Shown piece after piece: positions 1 through 6,870 of a DNA stretch of 46,262 nucleotides. The notes under the pieces are model-generated. The model did not search any database, was not told the origin of the DNA, and saw only the letters and a list, made by a program, of their open reading frames with translations. Every line of letters starts with the position of its first letter. The first letter of the stretch is position 1. The translations under genes were made by a program, and so were the position numbers. Source of the stretch: a bacterium (GTDB lineage Bacteria > Spirochaetota > UBA4802 > UBA5550); the NCBI GenBank assembly GCA_024224995.1, contig JAAENB010000582.1, forward strand, positions 1-46,262. Reading direction: 5' to 3'.

Positions 1-2
1 CC

Positions 3-125
3 TATCATGAGATTTACCTGGAGCTTGGCAATACCTTTGAAGAACGACGTGAACGATTGTTGGACTACGAAGAGATCTACAAAGGCATTTTGCTCAAGAA
101 GTATAAGATTGAAGTTCAATACTAG
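3..125 (+). CDS. REP-associated tyrosine (Y1/IS200-like) transposase, C-terminal fragment
   Basis: Only the last 40 codons are inside the window, so the start lies upstream. The reading frame ends YHEIYLELGNTFEERRERLL..., which resembles the tail of Y1-type transposases of the RAYT group, where a Y-x-x-LG-x-T-x-EER block follows the catalytic core. The HUH and tyrosine motifs would be upstream, so catalytic competence cannot be judged. RAYT proteins are associated with short palindromic REP elements, and this fragment is followed directly by short direct repeats. Similar palindromic repeats occur elsewhere in the window. The assignment rests on a short C-terminal match and could be wrong. Confidence 0.55.
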   Translation, partial: YHEIYLELGNTFEERRERLLDYEEIYKGILLKKYKIEVQY

Positions 126-212
126 TTCACCGAATTCATAAACGTTCCCTTACCCTATGAATAAGGTCTTTTGCGCCGGTTTCTACGGGATACCTGCGCC
201 CTTGTTCAAGCA

Positions 213-372
213 CTTCGGCTCCGCTCAGTGACCTACAGGCTCATCCTGCGAAAAACCGGCCCAGTGTCAGAGGCTCTTCGGCTCCGCTCAGTGGCCTACT
301 GGCTCCTTCGGCGGCGGAACCCGTACCGGTGTCAGAGGAACCGTCTCCTTCGGCGACGGAAACCGATCCGGT
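213..372. repeat. Interleaved short direct repeats downstream of the transposase
   Basis: Two repeat pairs are visible. A 30-bp unit beginning CTTCGGCTCCGCTCAGTG occurs at 213-242 and 276-305 with two mismatches. A 28-bp unit beginning CTCCTTCGGCGRCGGAA occurs at 303-330 and 345-372. GTGTCAGAGG also occurs twice, at 264-273 and 329-338. Both larger units contain CTTCGGC. The block lies between the transposase end and the 3' end of the reductase activase gene, and I see no convincing gene in it. Confidence 0.75.
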
Positions 373-395
373 TTCACAATTTGAATAAGATGGGA

Positions 396-1094
396 TTAAA
401 TTCCGCGGACTTCCACAATATCGGCAAAAGAGGCGACAAACTCCTTGAATTCACCCAGAACCCGTACAGAATAGGGATCTTTTTCTTCAAGGGATGTGTC
501 GATGAGAGGAACATGACTCACAAACTGCTGTAAGCAGTATTTTTTTACCCGTCCCAGGGCATTTTTAATACTTTCAAGATCTTCCAGGGTAACATACTCG
601 GGAACACAGGTTGTCCGTATTTCATAATCAAGACCGCTGGCCCGAACTATATCAACAGTCTTAATGATCTGTGAAAAATCAGTCTCTCTGTTGGTAAGTT
701 TCGAGTAGTTCTCAGGTGAAGTTTTAACATCTATGGCAATATAATCGAGAAGCTCTTTTTGAAGCAGCCTCTCAACAACATCCGGCTTTAAGCCGTTTGT
801 GTCGAGTTTCACTTCAAGAGACAATTCTCTTATGGTCTCTATAAAAGAGTCAATATTCTTTGCCAGGGTGGGCTCACCCCCCGTTATTGTAACCCCATCG
901 ATTAACATCTCCCGCTTTTTCAAAAAAGCAAGGACCTCATCATTTGGATACAACTCCAGGCTATTGCCCGCTTCTACCAATTCGGGATTATGGCAGTACC
1001 TGCACCGGAGGTTGCACCCCCCGGTATATACTACTGCACTTATTTTTCCCGGGTAATCAATTAACGAAGTTTTATATATTCCCCTGACATTCAC
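396..1094 (-). CDS. nrdG: Anaerobic ribonucleotide reductase activating protein (radical SAM, NrdG2 type)
   Basis: This is a 232-residue radical SAM enzyme that would use a [4Fe-4S] cluster and S-adenosylmethionine to install the glycyl radical on the anaerobic ribonucleotide reductase. The cluster motif CNLRCRYC (CX3CX2C; Cys27, Cys31, Cys34) follows the family opening KTSLIDYPGK. TGGEP, the SAM-binding glycine motif, lies downstream. I start at the GTG at 1094 because it gives the usual family N-terminus and has GAGAG seven bases upstream. A TTG at 1100 is possible. The gene overlaps the small glycyl-radical protein gene (1072-1251) by about 23 bases in another frame, which suggests translational coupling. 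It is the last gene of the nrdD - small protein - nrdG order on the minus strand. Confidence 0.9.
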   Translation of the reverse strand: MNVRGIYKTSLIDYPGKISAVVYTGGCNLRCRYCHNPELVEAGNSLELYPNDEVLAFLKKREMLIDGVTITGGEPTLAKNIDSFIETIRELSLEVKLDTNGLKPDVVERLLQKELLDYIAIDVKTSPENYSKLTNRETDFSQIIKTVDIVRASGLDYEIRTTCVPEYVTLEDLESIKNALGRVKKYCLQQFVSHVPLIDTSLEEKDPYSVRVLGEFKEFVASFADIVEVRGI

Positions 1095-1251
1095 ACACAA
1101 GCTCTCTTTCGAAAGAAGCTAATTTGTACTCTCTTCTTTCTTTAAATTCTTCCTGCTTTCCTTTATTCCACTGGTTAACCGGTCTAAAATAGCCCACTAC
1201 TCGTGAATAAACCTCAACGGGAACCTTCAATTCTGATCCATTTGTATTCAT
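1072..1251 (-). CDS. Separate glycyl-radical domain protein of anaerobic ribonucleotide reductase (59 aa)
   Basis: This small gene is preceded by a perfect AGGAGG at 1260-1265, eight bases before its ATG. The product starts MNTNGSELKVPVEVYSRVVG and continues YFRPVNQWNKGKQEEFKERR. RVVGYFRPV followed by WNKGK is the glycyl-radical signature normally found at the extreme C-terminus of NrdD, just after the zinc site, with Gly20 as the candidate radical residue. The large NrdD gene immediately upstream stops right after its CxxH...CxxD site and has no such motif. This protein therefore probably supplies the radical loop in trans. It overlaps nrdG downstream. A Cys-x-Cys (CEC) sits near its end. 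Similar small proteins are often annotated as anaerobic ribonucleoside-triphosphate reductase. That the two chains assemble is inference. Confidence 0.85.
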   Translation of the reverse strand: MNTNGSELKVPVEVYSRVVGYFRPVNQWNKGKQEEFKERREYKLASFERELVCECQGNI

Positions 1252-1306
1252 GTTATAAACCTCCTATAAATCTTTTTTTTAATCTTTTTTATATTTAAAG
1301 TACGCC

Positions 1307-3352
1307 CTATGCTGTATTCGGAATATCCGTTGGAAATTCAATGCCATATTGCCTTAATTCCTCTTCCGAATGGTCATAGGGACAATAATTATGCGCTCCG
1401 GGTATATACCCATGTATAGGACATACACTAAATGTCGGTGTAATTGTAAAATAAGGTAAGGAATAATTCTCAGCAATTCGCTTTACCAGCTTTTTTACTG
1501 AAGCAATCTCTACTTTTTCTCCGATAAATAAATGAACAACTGTTCCCCCGGTAAATTTGGTTTGCAGCTCATCCTGGTGGTCAAGTACATCAAAAAGGTC
1601 ATCGGAATAGGTCACCGGCAGATGCACTGAATTAGTGTAATAGGGATCGTCAGTTCCCGCAGTTTTGATGTCAGGGAATAATTTTCTGTCATTCCGGGCC
1701 AGTCTGTAGCTTACTCCCTCAGCAGGAGTGGCTTCAAGATTAAACATATTCCCGGTTTCTTCCTGAAACTCCATTATCCTGGTTCTCATATAATCAAGAA
1801 CTCTTTTAGCAAATTCCTTACCTTCTTCCGAAGCAATATCCACACCCATCAGGTTCTCACATGCTTCATTCAGGCCAACCAGCCCAATAGTAGAAAAATG
1901 GTTTACCCAGTAGCTCTTATTCCGGTCATATATATCGGAGAGATAATACCTGGTATAAGGGTACAGGTTGCTTTCGGTAAAATTTTCAAGAGTCTTTCGC
2001 TTTATTTCCAGGGAATTTTTGGCATGAACCATGAGCTTGTCGAGCCCTTCAATAAAATCCCCTTCATTGTCGGACATATAGGCCAGTCTTGGCATATTGA
2101 TCGTTACCACCCCAATGCTCCCGGTTAATGGATTGGCCCCAAACAGTCCGCCTCCCCTCTTCCGGAGCTCCCGGTTGTCGAGCCGGAGACGGCAGCACAT
2201 GGAACGGGCGTCTTCGGCGTCCATGTCGGAATTTACAAAATTAGCGAAATAAGGAATCCCGTATTTCGCGGTCATCTCCCAGAGGAGATCGAGCTTTTCA
2301 TTGTCCCAGTCGAAATCTTTGGTTATGTTATAGGTTGGTATAGGAAAGGTAAAGATCCTGTTCTTGGAATCGCCTTCAGTAAGACACTCCGCGAACGCGG
2401 CATTAAACATATCCATCTCGTCCTGGAACTCGCCATAGGTCGTATCCCGGATCTCTCCCCCAATGACCACATACTCACTTGCGATATTAGAAGGGACATT
2501 CAAATCCAGGGTCACATTGGTAAAGGGAGTCTGGAATCCAACCCGTGTTGGAATATTCATGTTAAAGATAAACTCTTGCAGCGACTGCTTTACTTCATCA
2601 TAGTCCAGGTTGTCGTAGCGGATAAAAGGCGCGAGATAGGTGTCGAAATTAGCGAATGCCTGTGCCCCTGCCGATTCCCCCTGGAGAGTATAAAAGAAAT
2701 TCACTATTTGCCCCAGGGCACTTCTGAAATGCTTTGCAGGCCTGCTCTCAACCTTGCCGGGAACTCCGCCAAACCCTCTTACCAGGAGATCTCTTAAATC
2801 CCATCCCACACAATAGGCGGAAAGCAATCCAAGGTCATGAATATGCATCTCCCCGTTGACATGAGAATTCCGTATCTCAGGCGGATAAATTCTCTCAAGC
2901 CAATATTTGGCAGTTAATGCTGTAGCAATATGATTGTTCAATCCCTGGAGAGAATAACTCATATTACTGTTCTCGTTTACCCGCCAGTCTGATCTGTCCA
3001 GGTATTCCTCAATAAGCTCAAGACCTTCATTAAAAAGATCCTTGCTCTCCCGCAGCTTTCTATGCTGCTCCCGGTAGATGATATAGGCTTTTGCCACTTT
3101 GGCATGACCGCGCTCAATGAGCATCTTCTCAACAAGATCCTGTACATTCTCAACCGTGGGTATACGATCGTCTTTATAGATAATATTAAGAATGCCAACA
3201 ACAGAATCAGAAACTGTCTCAGCAGCCTCACGGTCCGTGCCGCCTACAGCCTCGGCTGATTTAAAAATTGCATCAGTTATTTTAGCAAGATCAAAAGGAA
3301 CTATTCTCCCGTCACGTTTACGAATAAATTTTACATCTAAGCTGCTTGCCAT
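1307..3352 (-). CDS. nrdD: Anaerobic ribonucleoside-triphosphate reductase, catalytic chain lacking the glycyl-radical motif
   Basis: The 681-residue product reduces ribonucleoside triphosphates to deoxyribonucleotides without oxygen. Residues 1-95 form an ATP-cone (FIRKRDGRIVPFD) for allosteric control. The central barrel has NSHVNGEMHIHDLG and SMCCRLRLD regions typical of class III reductases. The C-terminus holds CPIHG...YCPYD (Cys644, His647, Cys657, Asp660), a variant of the usual four-cysteine zinc site, and then ends. The RVxGY glycyl-radical loop that should follow is encoded separately at 1072-1251, 55 bases downstream. I start at the ATG at 3352, which has AGG six bases upstream. 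An in-frame ATG at 3391 has no ribosome binding site. The nrdD TAG stop is followed by TAA in the same frame eleven bases later, so readthrough into the small gene is not possible. Confidence 0.93.
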   Translation of the reverse strand: MASSLDVKFIRKRDGRIVPFDLAKITDAIFKSAEAVGGTDREAAETVSDSVVGILNIIYKDDRIPTVENVQDLVEKMLIERGHAKVAKAYIIYREQHRKLRESKDLFNEGLELIEEYLDRSDWRVNENSNMSYSLQGLNNHIATALTAKYWLERIYPPEIRNSHVNGEMHIHDLGLLSAYCVGWDLRDLLVRGFGGVPGKVESRPAKHFRSALGQIVNFFYTLQGESAGAQAFANFDTYLAPFIRYDNLDYDEVKQSLQEFIFNMNIPTRVGFQTPFTNVTLDLNVPSNIASEYVVIGGEIRDTTYGEFQDEMDMFNAAFAECLTEGDSKNRIFTFPIPTYNITKDFDWDNEKLDLLWEMTAKYGIPYFANFVNSDMDAEDARSMCCRLRLDNRELRKRGGGLFGANPLTGSIGVVTINMPRLAYMSDNEGDFIEGLDKLMVHAKNSLEIKRKTLENFTESNLYPYTRYYLSDIYDRNKSYWVNHFSTIGLVGLNEACENLMGVDIASEEGKEFAKRVLDYMRTRIMEFQEETGNMFNLEATPAEGVSYRLARNDRKLFPDIKTAGTDDPYYTNSVHLPVTYSDDLFDVLDHQDELQTKFTGGTVVHLFIGEKVEIASVKKLVKRIAENYSLPYFTITPTFSVCPIHGYIPGAHNYCPYDHSEEELRQYGIEFPTDIPNTA

Positions 3353-3422
3353 TTTACACCTGCCGAGTTTTACAAAAATAAGTATATACAAAATTGCATA
3401 TTCACATAGAGATAGAAAATCC

Positions 3423-3432
3423 TATAGCTATA
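3423..3432. promoter_or_regulatory. TATAGCTATA dyad in the A+T-rich leader of nrdD
   Basis: A perfect 10-bp palindrome lies about 70 bp upstream of the nrdD start in a very A+T-rich stretch (3360-3480). It could overlap the nrdD promoter or a regulator site, but it does not match the NrdR box well, and no clear -35/-10 pair was found. Function is a guess. Confidence 0.25.
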
Positions 3433-3484
3433 ATTCGATATACTAATTTTTATATATTTTGTTGATTTATTTGACAGCTTACCC

Positions 3485-3564
3485 AAAAAGTATGAATGGG
3501 AGCCGGCTCTGACGAGGAAGTGCTTCTACCCCGTTTCCACAACCAGCTCCCACTCATACTTTTT
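3485..3564. repeat. Long inverted repeat upstream of nrdD (19-bp arms)
   Basis: AAAAAGTATGAATGGGAGC at 3485-3503 pairs with GCTCCCACTCATACTTTTT at 3546-3564 with one mismatch. The 42-base loop contains a smaller GAAG-TG-CTTC hairpin. A run of T continues to 3567 on the plus strand, so it looks like a terminator or small structured RNA read rightward. No plus-strand gene precedes it inside this intergenic region. It could also be a miniature inverted-repeat element. Confidence 0.6.
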
Positions 3565-3593
3565 TTAATAAGCCTTTGGAGCATGTCGCCAAT

Positions 3594-3671
3594 GAGACAT
3601 AAAACGTCTTATCAACTGGTTACTATTTCTATTAATAGTCACGATAAAAGTCAATAAAAATATTATGTCTC
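3594..3671. repeat. Inverted repeat with GAGACATAA arms
   Basis: GAGACATAA at 3594-3602 is complementary to TTATGTCTC at 3663-3671, with about 60 bases between. It lies between two stronger inverted repeats in the same non-coding stretch. The arms are short, so chance is possible. Confidence 0.35.
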
Positions 3672-3716
3672 GAAAAAAAATTCAAGCATTTCCCGTTTAT
3701 TCCGATATATATAATG

Positions 3717-3774
3717 GCAACTGTTCATAAAGTGTTTGATGGCTTACTCCATCTCTCTCTTTATGAACAGTTGC
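3717..3774. repeat. Perfect 16-bp inverted repeat with nested hairpin
   Basis: GCAACTGTTCATAAAG at 3717-3732 is perfectly complementary to CTTTATGAACAGTTGC at 3759-3774. The 26-base loop carries a second perfect stem, GATGG (3738-3742) with CCATC (3749-3753). It ends about 105 bases before the start of the secreted protein gene at 3881. The two-level hairpin suggests a folded RNA or a palindromic mobile element. There is no T-run, so it is not a standard terminator. Confidence 0.6.
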
Positions 3775-3880
3775 ATAATGGTATCCAGTAAAATTTTGAG
3801 GCACGCTTTCTCAGTATTGTACACTCCAGTCTCCTGTGTCTTTATCGGGAACCATTAAATAATTATATGGAGAGTTTGCT

Positions 3881-4402
3881 ATGAAAAAATATTTTTTTTG
3901 TATAATCGCTGCCCTTGTATCTGTTTTTATCTTATTGGCCTCTGTGAGCGCTAAATACGATAATGAATCCATCAATAAAATAATTCCTTCATCCAAAGAC
4001 ATCCCCGAGAATTTTGTCTTTGGTAAAATTCCGCGCTTTGCCAAAAACGTCCTTAAAGGCAATCCATGGATGCTCGACAAAAAAGCCATTAAACGGCTTA
4101 CCGACAGGATCTACCCCGGCGGGAATTATAATACTATTTCAAATATCCATATGACCATCATGACCGACAAAAAAAATCCCTTTGGTGATGATATTGTCTG
4201 CTACATCATTGTTTATCGCGATAACCGGTCCGCACAGGTTGAGATAAAAAAAATGAACGACTTTGTAGGCTTTAACAGGGACAGAGCCATTCTGCTTACT
4301 AAAAATAATATAGTCGTTTTCATCCACGCCGACAATATTTCCAATTATGACCATATAAAAAATCTGGCCAATTCTATTGAGACGAAATTAGAGTCTATTT
4401 AG
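3881..4402 (+). CDS. Secreted protein of unknown function
   Basis: The 173-residue product starts with a typical signal peptide (MKKYFFCIIAALVSVFILL, then ASVSA as a probable signal peptidase I site near residue 24). The mature part is small and alpha/beta in character, with many Lys, Asp and Asn, and I do not recognise the family. GGAGAG lies about eight bases before the ATG. The gene stands alone on the plus strand between the nrd operon and a convergent minus-strand envelope operon. The only cysteine in the mature region is near residue 107, so it is not disulphide-rich. It probably acts in the periplasm. Nothing more specific can be supported. Confidence 0.75.
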   Translation: MKKYFFCIIAALVSVFILLASVSAKYDNESINKIIPSSKDIPENFVFGKIPRFAKNVLKGNPWMLDKKAIKRLTDRIYPGGNYNTISNIHMTIMTDKKNPFGDDIVCYIIVYRDNRSAQVEIKKMNDFVGFNRDRAILLTKNNIVVFIHADNISNYDHIKNLANSIETKLESI

Positions 4403-4408
4403 GGAGAA

Positions 4409-4467
4409 GTTGACAGTTTACGGTTGACAGTTTACAGAAAAAATTCATTACAGAGTCACTGTCAACT
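4409..4467. repeat. GTTGACAGTTTAC direct repeat with inverted partner between convergent genes
   Basis: GTTGACAGTTTAC occurs at 4409-4421 and 4423-4435, and ACTGTCAAC follows at about 4459-4467 as an inverted partner. The set lies between convergent genes ending at 4402 and 4472, so a hairpin here could serve as a bidirectional terminator. There is no clean T-run. A chance match to TTGACA is not taken as a promoter. Confidence 0.5.
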
Positions 4468-4471
4468 GCCC

Positions 4472-5062
4472 CTAAAACCGGTACGCAAGTCCCATTGTAA
4501 ATGAGTGTATCAATAAAAATCCGTCTTTGAAAAAATGAGTGTCGAAAAAATAGAGCGATCTAAAATGTAAGCCTGATATTAATTTCATTCCGAAGCCGGC
4601 CCCTATTCCGGCAAAGGCATTCATTCCCGCTCCTGTGTCTATATTGCTTGCCCCGGAACTGAGGCTGGTGAAATTTATTCCTCCGTGGAGCCGGATCAAC
4701 GGGTAGGGTACGGTTCCCGGTCTTCCGTAAAGATTATCAAAATAAAAGGAACCTACGGCTCCTAACTGGAAGAATAACATTGAGGCGTTCTCGTTTTCCA
4801 TAATGAAATAATGAAAGTCCAATCCTGTTAACAGTCTCCCCAGCCCTTTGTTTGAATAGCCAAACAGCATATCCTGCTGAACCACTACTCCTGCCAATAA
4901 ATTATACCTGGCCGATTCTACGTCACCGGAGTATGACCGTAATACCGAGTCGGCTTCGACCTCTATTGTTGAGGCGGAGGCCGCCTGTGGAGCCCCAATA
5001 ATAACTATGCCGATAAAACAGGTAAACAAAAGGCTTGTTGTTGTTATTATTATTAATCTCAC
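4472..5062 (-). CDS. Outer-membrane beta-barrel-like protein
   Basis: The 196-residue protein begins with a hydrophobic signal segment and an AQAASAS-like cleavage region near residue 30. It continues as alternating Gly/aromatic stretches with many short amphipathic strands and ends in LAYRF, an aromatic C-terminus typical of outer-membrane barrels. The GTG start shares its G with the TAG stop of the upstream protease gene (TAGTG), and GAGG lies seven bases before it, so translation is probably coupled. It is the last gene of a minus-strand set with the metzincin lipoprotein (5062-5949) and another barrel protein (6024-6707). I do not recognise a named family. Confidence 0.7.
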   Translation of the reverse strand: MRLIIITTTSLLFTCFIGIVIIGAPQAASASTIEVEADSVLRSYSGDVESARYNLLAGVVVQQDMLFGYSNKGLGRLLTGLDFHYFIMENENASMLFFQLGAVGSFYFDNLYGRPGTVPYPLIRLHGGINFTSLSSGASNIDTGAGMNAFAGIGAGFGMKLISGLHFRSLYFFDTHFFKDGFLLIHSFTMGLAYRF

Positions 5063-5949
5063 TAGTCAACCTCTATAACCAGGCCTTCAGCTATTACCGG
5101 TGCCTTGCCGGCAGAGCCCACTGTTCTTGTGCCGGTCCAGTCTCCAATATAGGTCTCTACATTGTTTCCACGCTTTTCGGGGTTATAAACAGTTTGCTGG
5201 TCTCCGTATTGATTTTCCACCCATATTGCTGAGATTAACTGCTCACAGGGAGCGAAGACTTCCTTGTTGTTGTAGTAATCCATAACCCGGTTTGTTGTTC
5301 CCTGGGCTGCCCCGTAACAGGAGCTGGGGTTTGGCCCATTGTCACTGCCGAATGGATGAGGGAGTCCAAAGTTATGGCCAAGTTCGTGCGCCACTATCTC
5401 GCTTAAGGTTGTGCTTGAATAACCGCTGGTTTTACTAAGAATGAGCACTCCCTTGCCTCCAACATACCCGAGTCCGGCGTAGCCGGCAGAAGGATCTTCG
5501 TCTCCGGCAAAAAATATTTTTAAGGGACCGCTTTCGTTATAGACAGTTCCTTTATCCGTAGACCCGGCATCATCGGTAAGGGTAAACTGGCTGGAGCTGC
5601 TCAATGTTCCGAGATCTACATCAGTGGTTGCCGGCACTTGAATATAAAACACTCTTATTTTGCTGTGATAGAAGGCGGTTTCCACCTGGGATACAAAATA
5701 ATTGAGTAAACCTTCATCGGAACTGGTGAAAATGGTTGATAGATGTTCTGCCGCAGTCTCCGTTACACTGGAATGCAGATTAAACCGTTCACTCCCTGCG
5801 ACCCCTGCGCTGGACCGGATCACAAACAAATCAATATCGGGCATAAAATAAGTATTTTCAGCATTGTTAAAATCTTCCAGTCCGCTACAGGCCTGAACCA
5901 GCAAAAGCGATATCAACAATATTCCGGAGAAAAAACTCCTCTTCTTCAT
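5062..5949 (-). CDS. Lipoprotein zinc metalloprotease (metzincin type)
   Basis: The 295-residue product has a lipoprotein signal ending LLVQAC (lipid-bearing Cys21), so it should be anchored in an envelope membrane. The catalytic site is HELGHNFGLPH: His188, Glu189, His192 and third zinc ligand His198, the extended metzincin motif. VMDYY at 222-226 fits the Met-turn with Met223. Cys211 and Cys235 flank the Met-turn and could form a disulphide. The likely role is cleavage of surface or extracellular proteins; the substrate is unknown. I start at the ATG at 5949 because AGGAGG lies six bases before it. A GTG at 5967 is in frame. It sits between two barrel-like proteins, with one-base coupling to the downstream one. 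Confidence 0.85.
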   Translation of the reverse strand: MKKRSFFSGILLISLLLVQACSGLEDFNNAENTYFMPDIDLFVIRSSAGVAGSERFNLHSSVTETAAEHLSTIFTSSDEGLLNYFVSQVETAFYHSKIRVFYIQVPATTDVDLGTLSSSSQFTLTDDAGSTDKGTVYNESGPLKIFFAGDEDPSAGYAGLGYVGGKGVLILSKTSGYSSTTLSEIVAHELGHNFGLPHPFGSDNGPNPSSCYGAAQGTTNRVMDYYNNKEVFAPCEQLISAIWVENQYGDQQTVYNPEKRGNNVETYIGDWTGTRTVGSAGKAPVIAEGLVIEVD

Positions 5950-5965
5950 ACCCGCCTCCTTTTTC

Positions 5966-6013
5966 ACCGATTACCGATTACCGATCACCCGGCCATCAGG
6001 GCCACCGATCACC
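5966..6013. repeat. GGTRATCGGT palindromic intergenic repeat, copy A
   Basis: Read on the minus strand this is GGTGATCGGTGGCCC, a short variable centre, GGCC, then GGTGATCGGTAATCGGT, with one extra ATCGGTA unit. It matches 43401-43442 over about 42 bp with a few substitutions and one indel, and an inverted copy is at 43450-43490. It fills the gap between the barrel protein gene and the protease gene and ends just before the protease ribosome binding site. Confidence 0.75.
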
Positions 6014-6023
6014 TTCCCGCTCT

Positions 6024-6707
6024 CTATCTTCCAAACCGGATCGAAGCCCCGGTTTGGATCCTGAAAGACAAATACTGATAGCTGTTGCCCGCCGGGACAG
6101 TATTCGCGTGTTCTTCATCTATCGTAGACGCGAAATACCCGATTATTATACCACCTTCCGCGAAAAGTGTAAAGCCTTTAAAATCGAGCATTCCTCCCAG
6201 CAATATACGGATGGAGGGACCAAAGGAACTCTCCGTATAGGCAAGGGAACTGCTGCTCGATTCCCATTCTATTGACGACCATTCCGATCCCCCTGCCAGT
6301 TTTAAATAGGGGCTCACAACCGGCACCGGTTTTAGCCGTATAATAATGTCCATGCCGAATCCGTACATGAGGCTTCCCGATGCCGAAAATCCCACAGGCT
6401 GGTCATCGGCAATACCCAGCTTGCCGATCTCAAAAAAAGGCCCAATATCTATGTCGATATACTTGCCCATATTAAAAATTTTGTAAAAATTTATAATTGC
6501 TCCAAAACCGTGGCGGATCGATTTATTATTCTCCTGAAAATAATAAGAGGAAGTGGAATTCTTACTGCTTTCCTCAACTCCCAGGTAAGAATAAAAAAGC
6601 CCCAGGCCTGCGGAATACCGGGCCTGCAGCGGGCTGAAGAATGCTCCCGCGCAAACAAACGCGATCAAAAAAGAAATAACATGTATACTAAACCTTCTCT
6701 TTTTCAT
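6024..6707 (-). CDS. Outer-membrane beta-barrel-like protein
   Basis: The 227-residue protein has an N-terminal signal peptide (positive MKKRRF, hydrophobic stretch, cleavage likely after PLQA near residue 29). The mature part is rich in Gly, Tyr, Ser and Phe with alternating strand patterns and ends TGASIRFGR. Many beta-barrel proteins end with an aromatic residue close to the C-terminus as here. GAGG is seven bases before the ATG. It is the first gene of the minus-strand set that includes the metalloprotease at 5062-5949. Topology suggests 8-10 strands, but I cannot name the family. It may be an adhesin-like or porin-like surface protein. Confidence 0.7.
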   Translation of the reverse strand: MKKRRFSIHVISFLIAFVCAGAFFSPLQARYSAGLGLFYSYLGVEESSKNSTSSYYFQENNKSIRHGFGAIINFYKIFNMGKYIDIDIGPFFEIGKLGIADDQPVGFSASGSLMYGFGMDIIIRLKPVPVVSPYLKLAGGSEWSSIEWESSSSSLAYTESSFGPSIRILLGGMLDFKGFTLFAEGGIIIGYFASTIDEEHANTVPAGNSYQYLSFRIQTGASIRFGR

Positions 6708-6735
6708 ATATGTGCCTCAAAAAAAAATAAAATCA

Positions 6736-6870
6736 GGGACATGGTGCAAGGAGCAAGGTACAAGTCAAGAATTCTTCTATCAAAAAAATTGTTTTTTCAC
6801 AAAATTCTCTCTTCATTTTCTTGCCTTTCACCTTTCACCTTTTCCCTGCCTTCCTTTCCCCTGTCTAAAA
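6736..6870. repeat. Purine-rich AAGG repeat pair spanning the 3' end of ptsP
   Basis: On the minus strand 6820-6870 reads as repeats of AAGG, AAGGTGA and GGCAGGG. The partner at 6740-6765 has the opposite polarity (GCAAGG, AGCAAGG on the plus strand), so the two halves could pair loosely. The same motif family appears at 20051-20082, 22484-22573 and 46243-46262. Here it extends into the coding end of ptsP and supplies its Lys/Glu-rich tail. Confidence 0.5.

Noticed and set aside
171..533. Plus-strand open frame of 120 codons over the repeats
   Set aside because: It is Arg-rich, reads through the direct repeats and overlaps the 3' end of the activase gene on the other strand. Length comes from the GC-rich repeats, not from coding selection.
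1304..1309. Selenocysteine, readthrough or frameshift joining nrdD to the glycyl-radical segment
   Set aside because: The nrdD stop is TAG and another stop follows in the same frame. The small gene has its own AGGAGG and ATG.
4411..4431. Two TTGACA boxes as promoters
   Set aside because: They are part of the GTTGACAGTTTAC repeat between convergent stop codons, with no gene start downstream.
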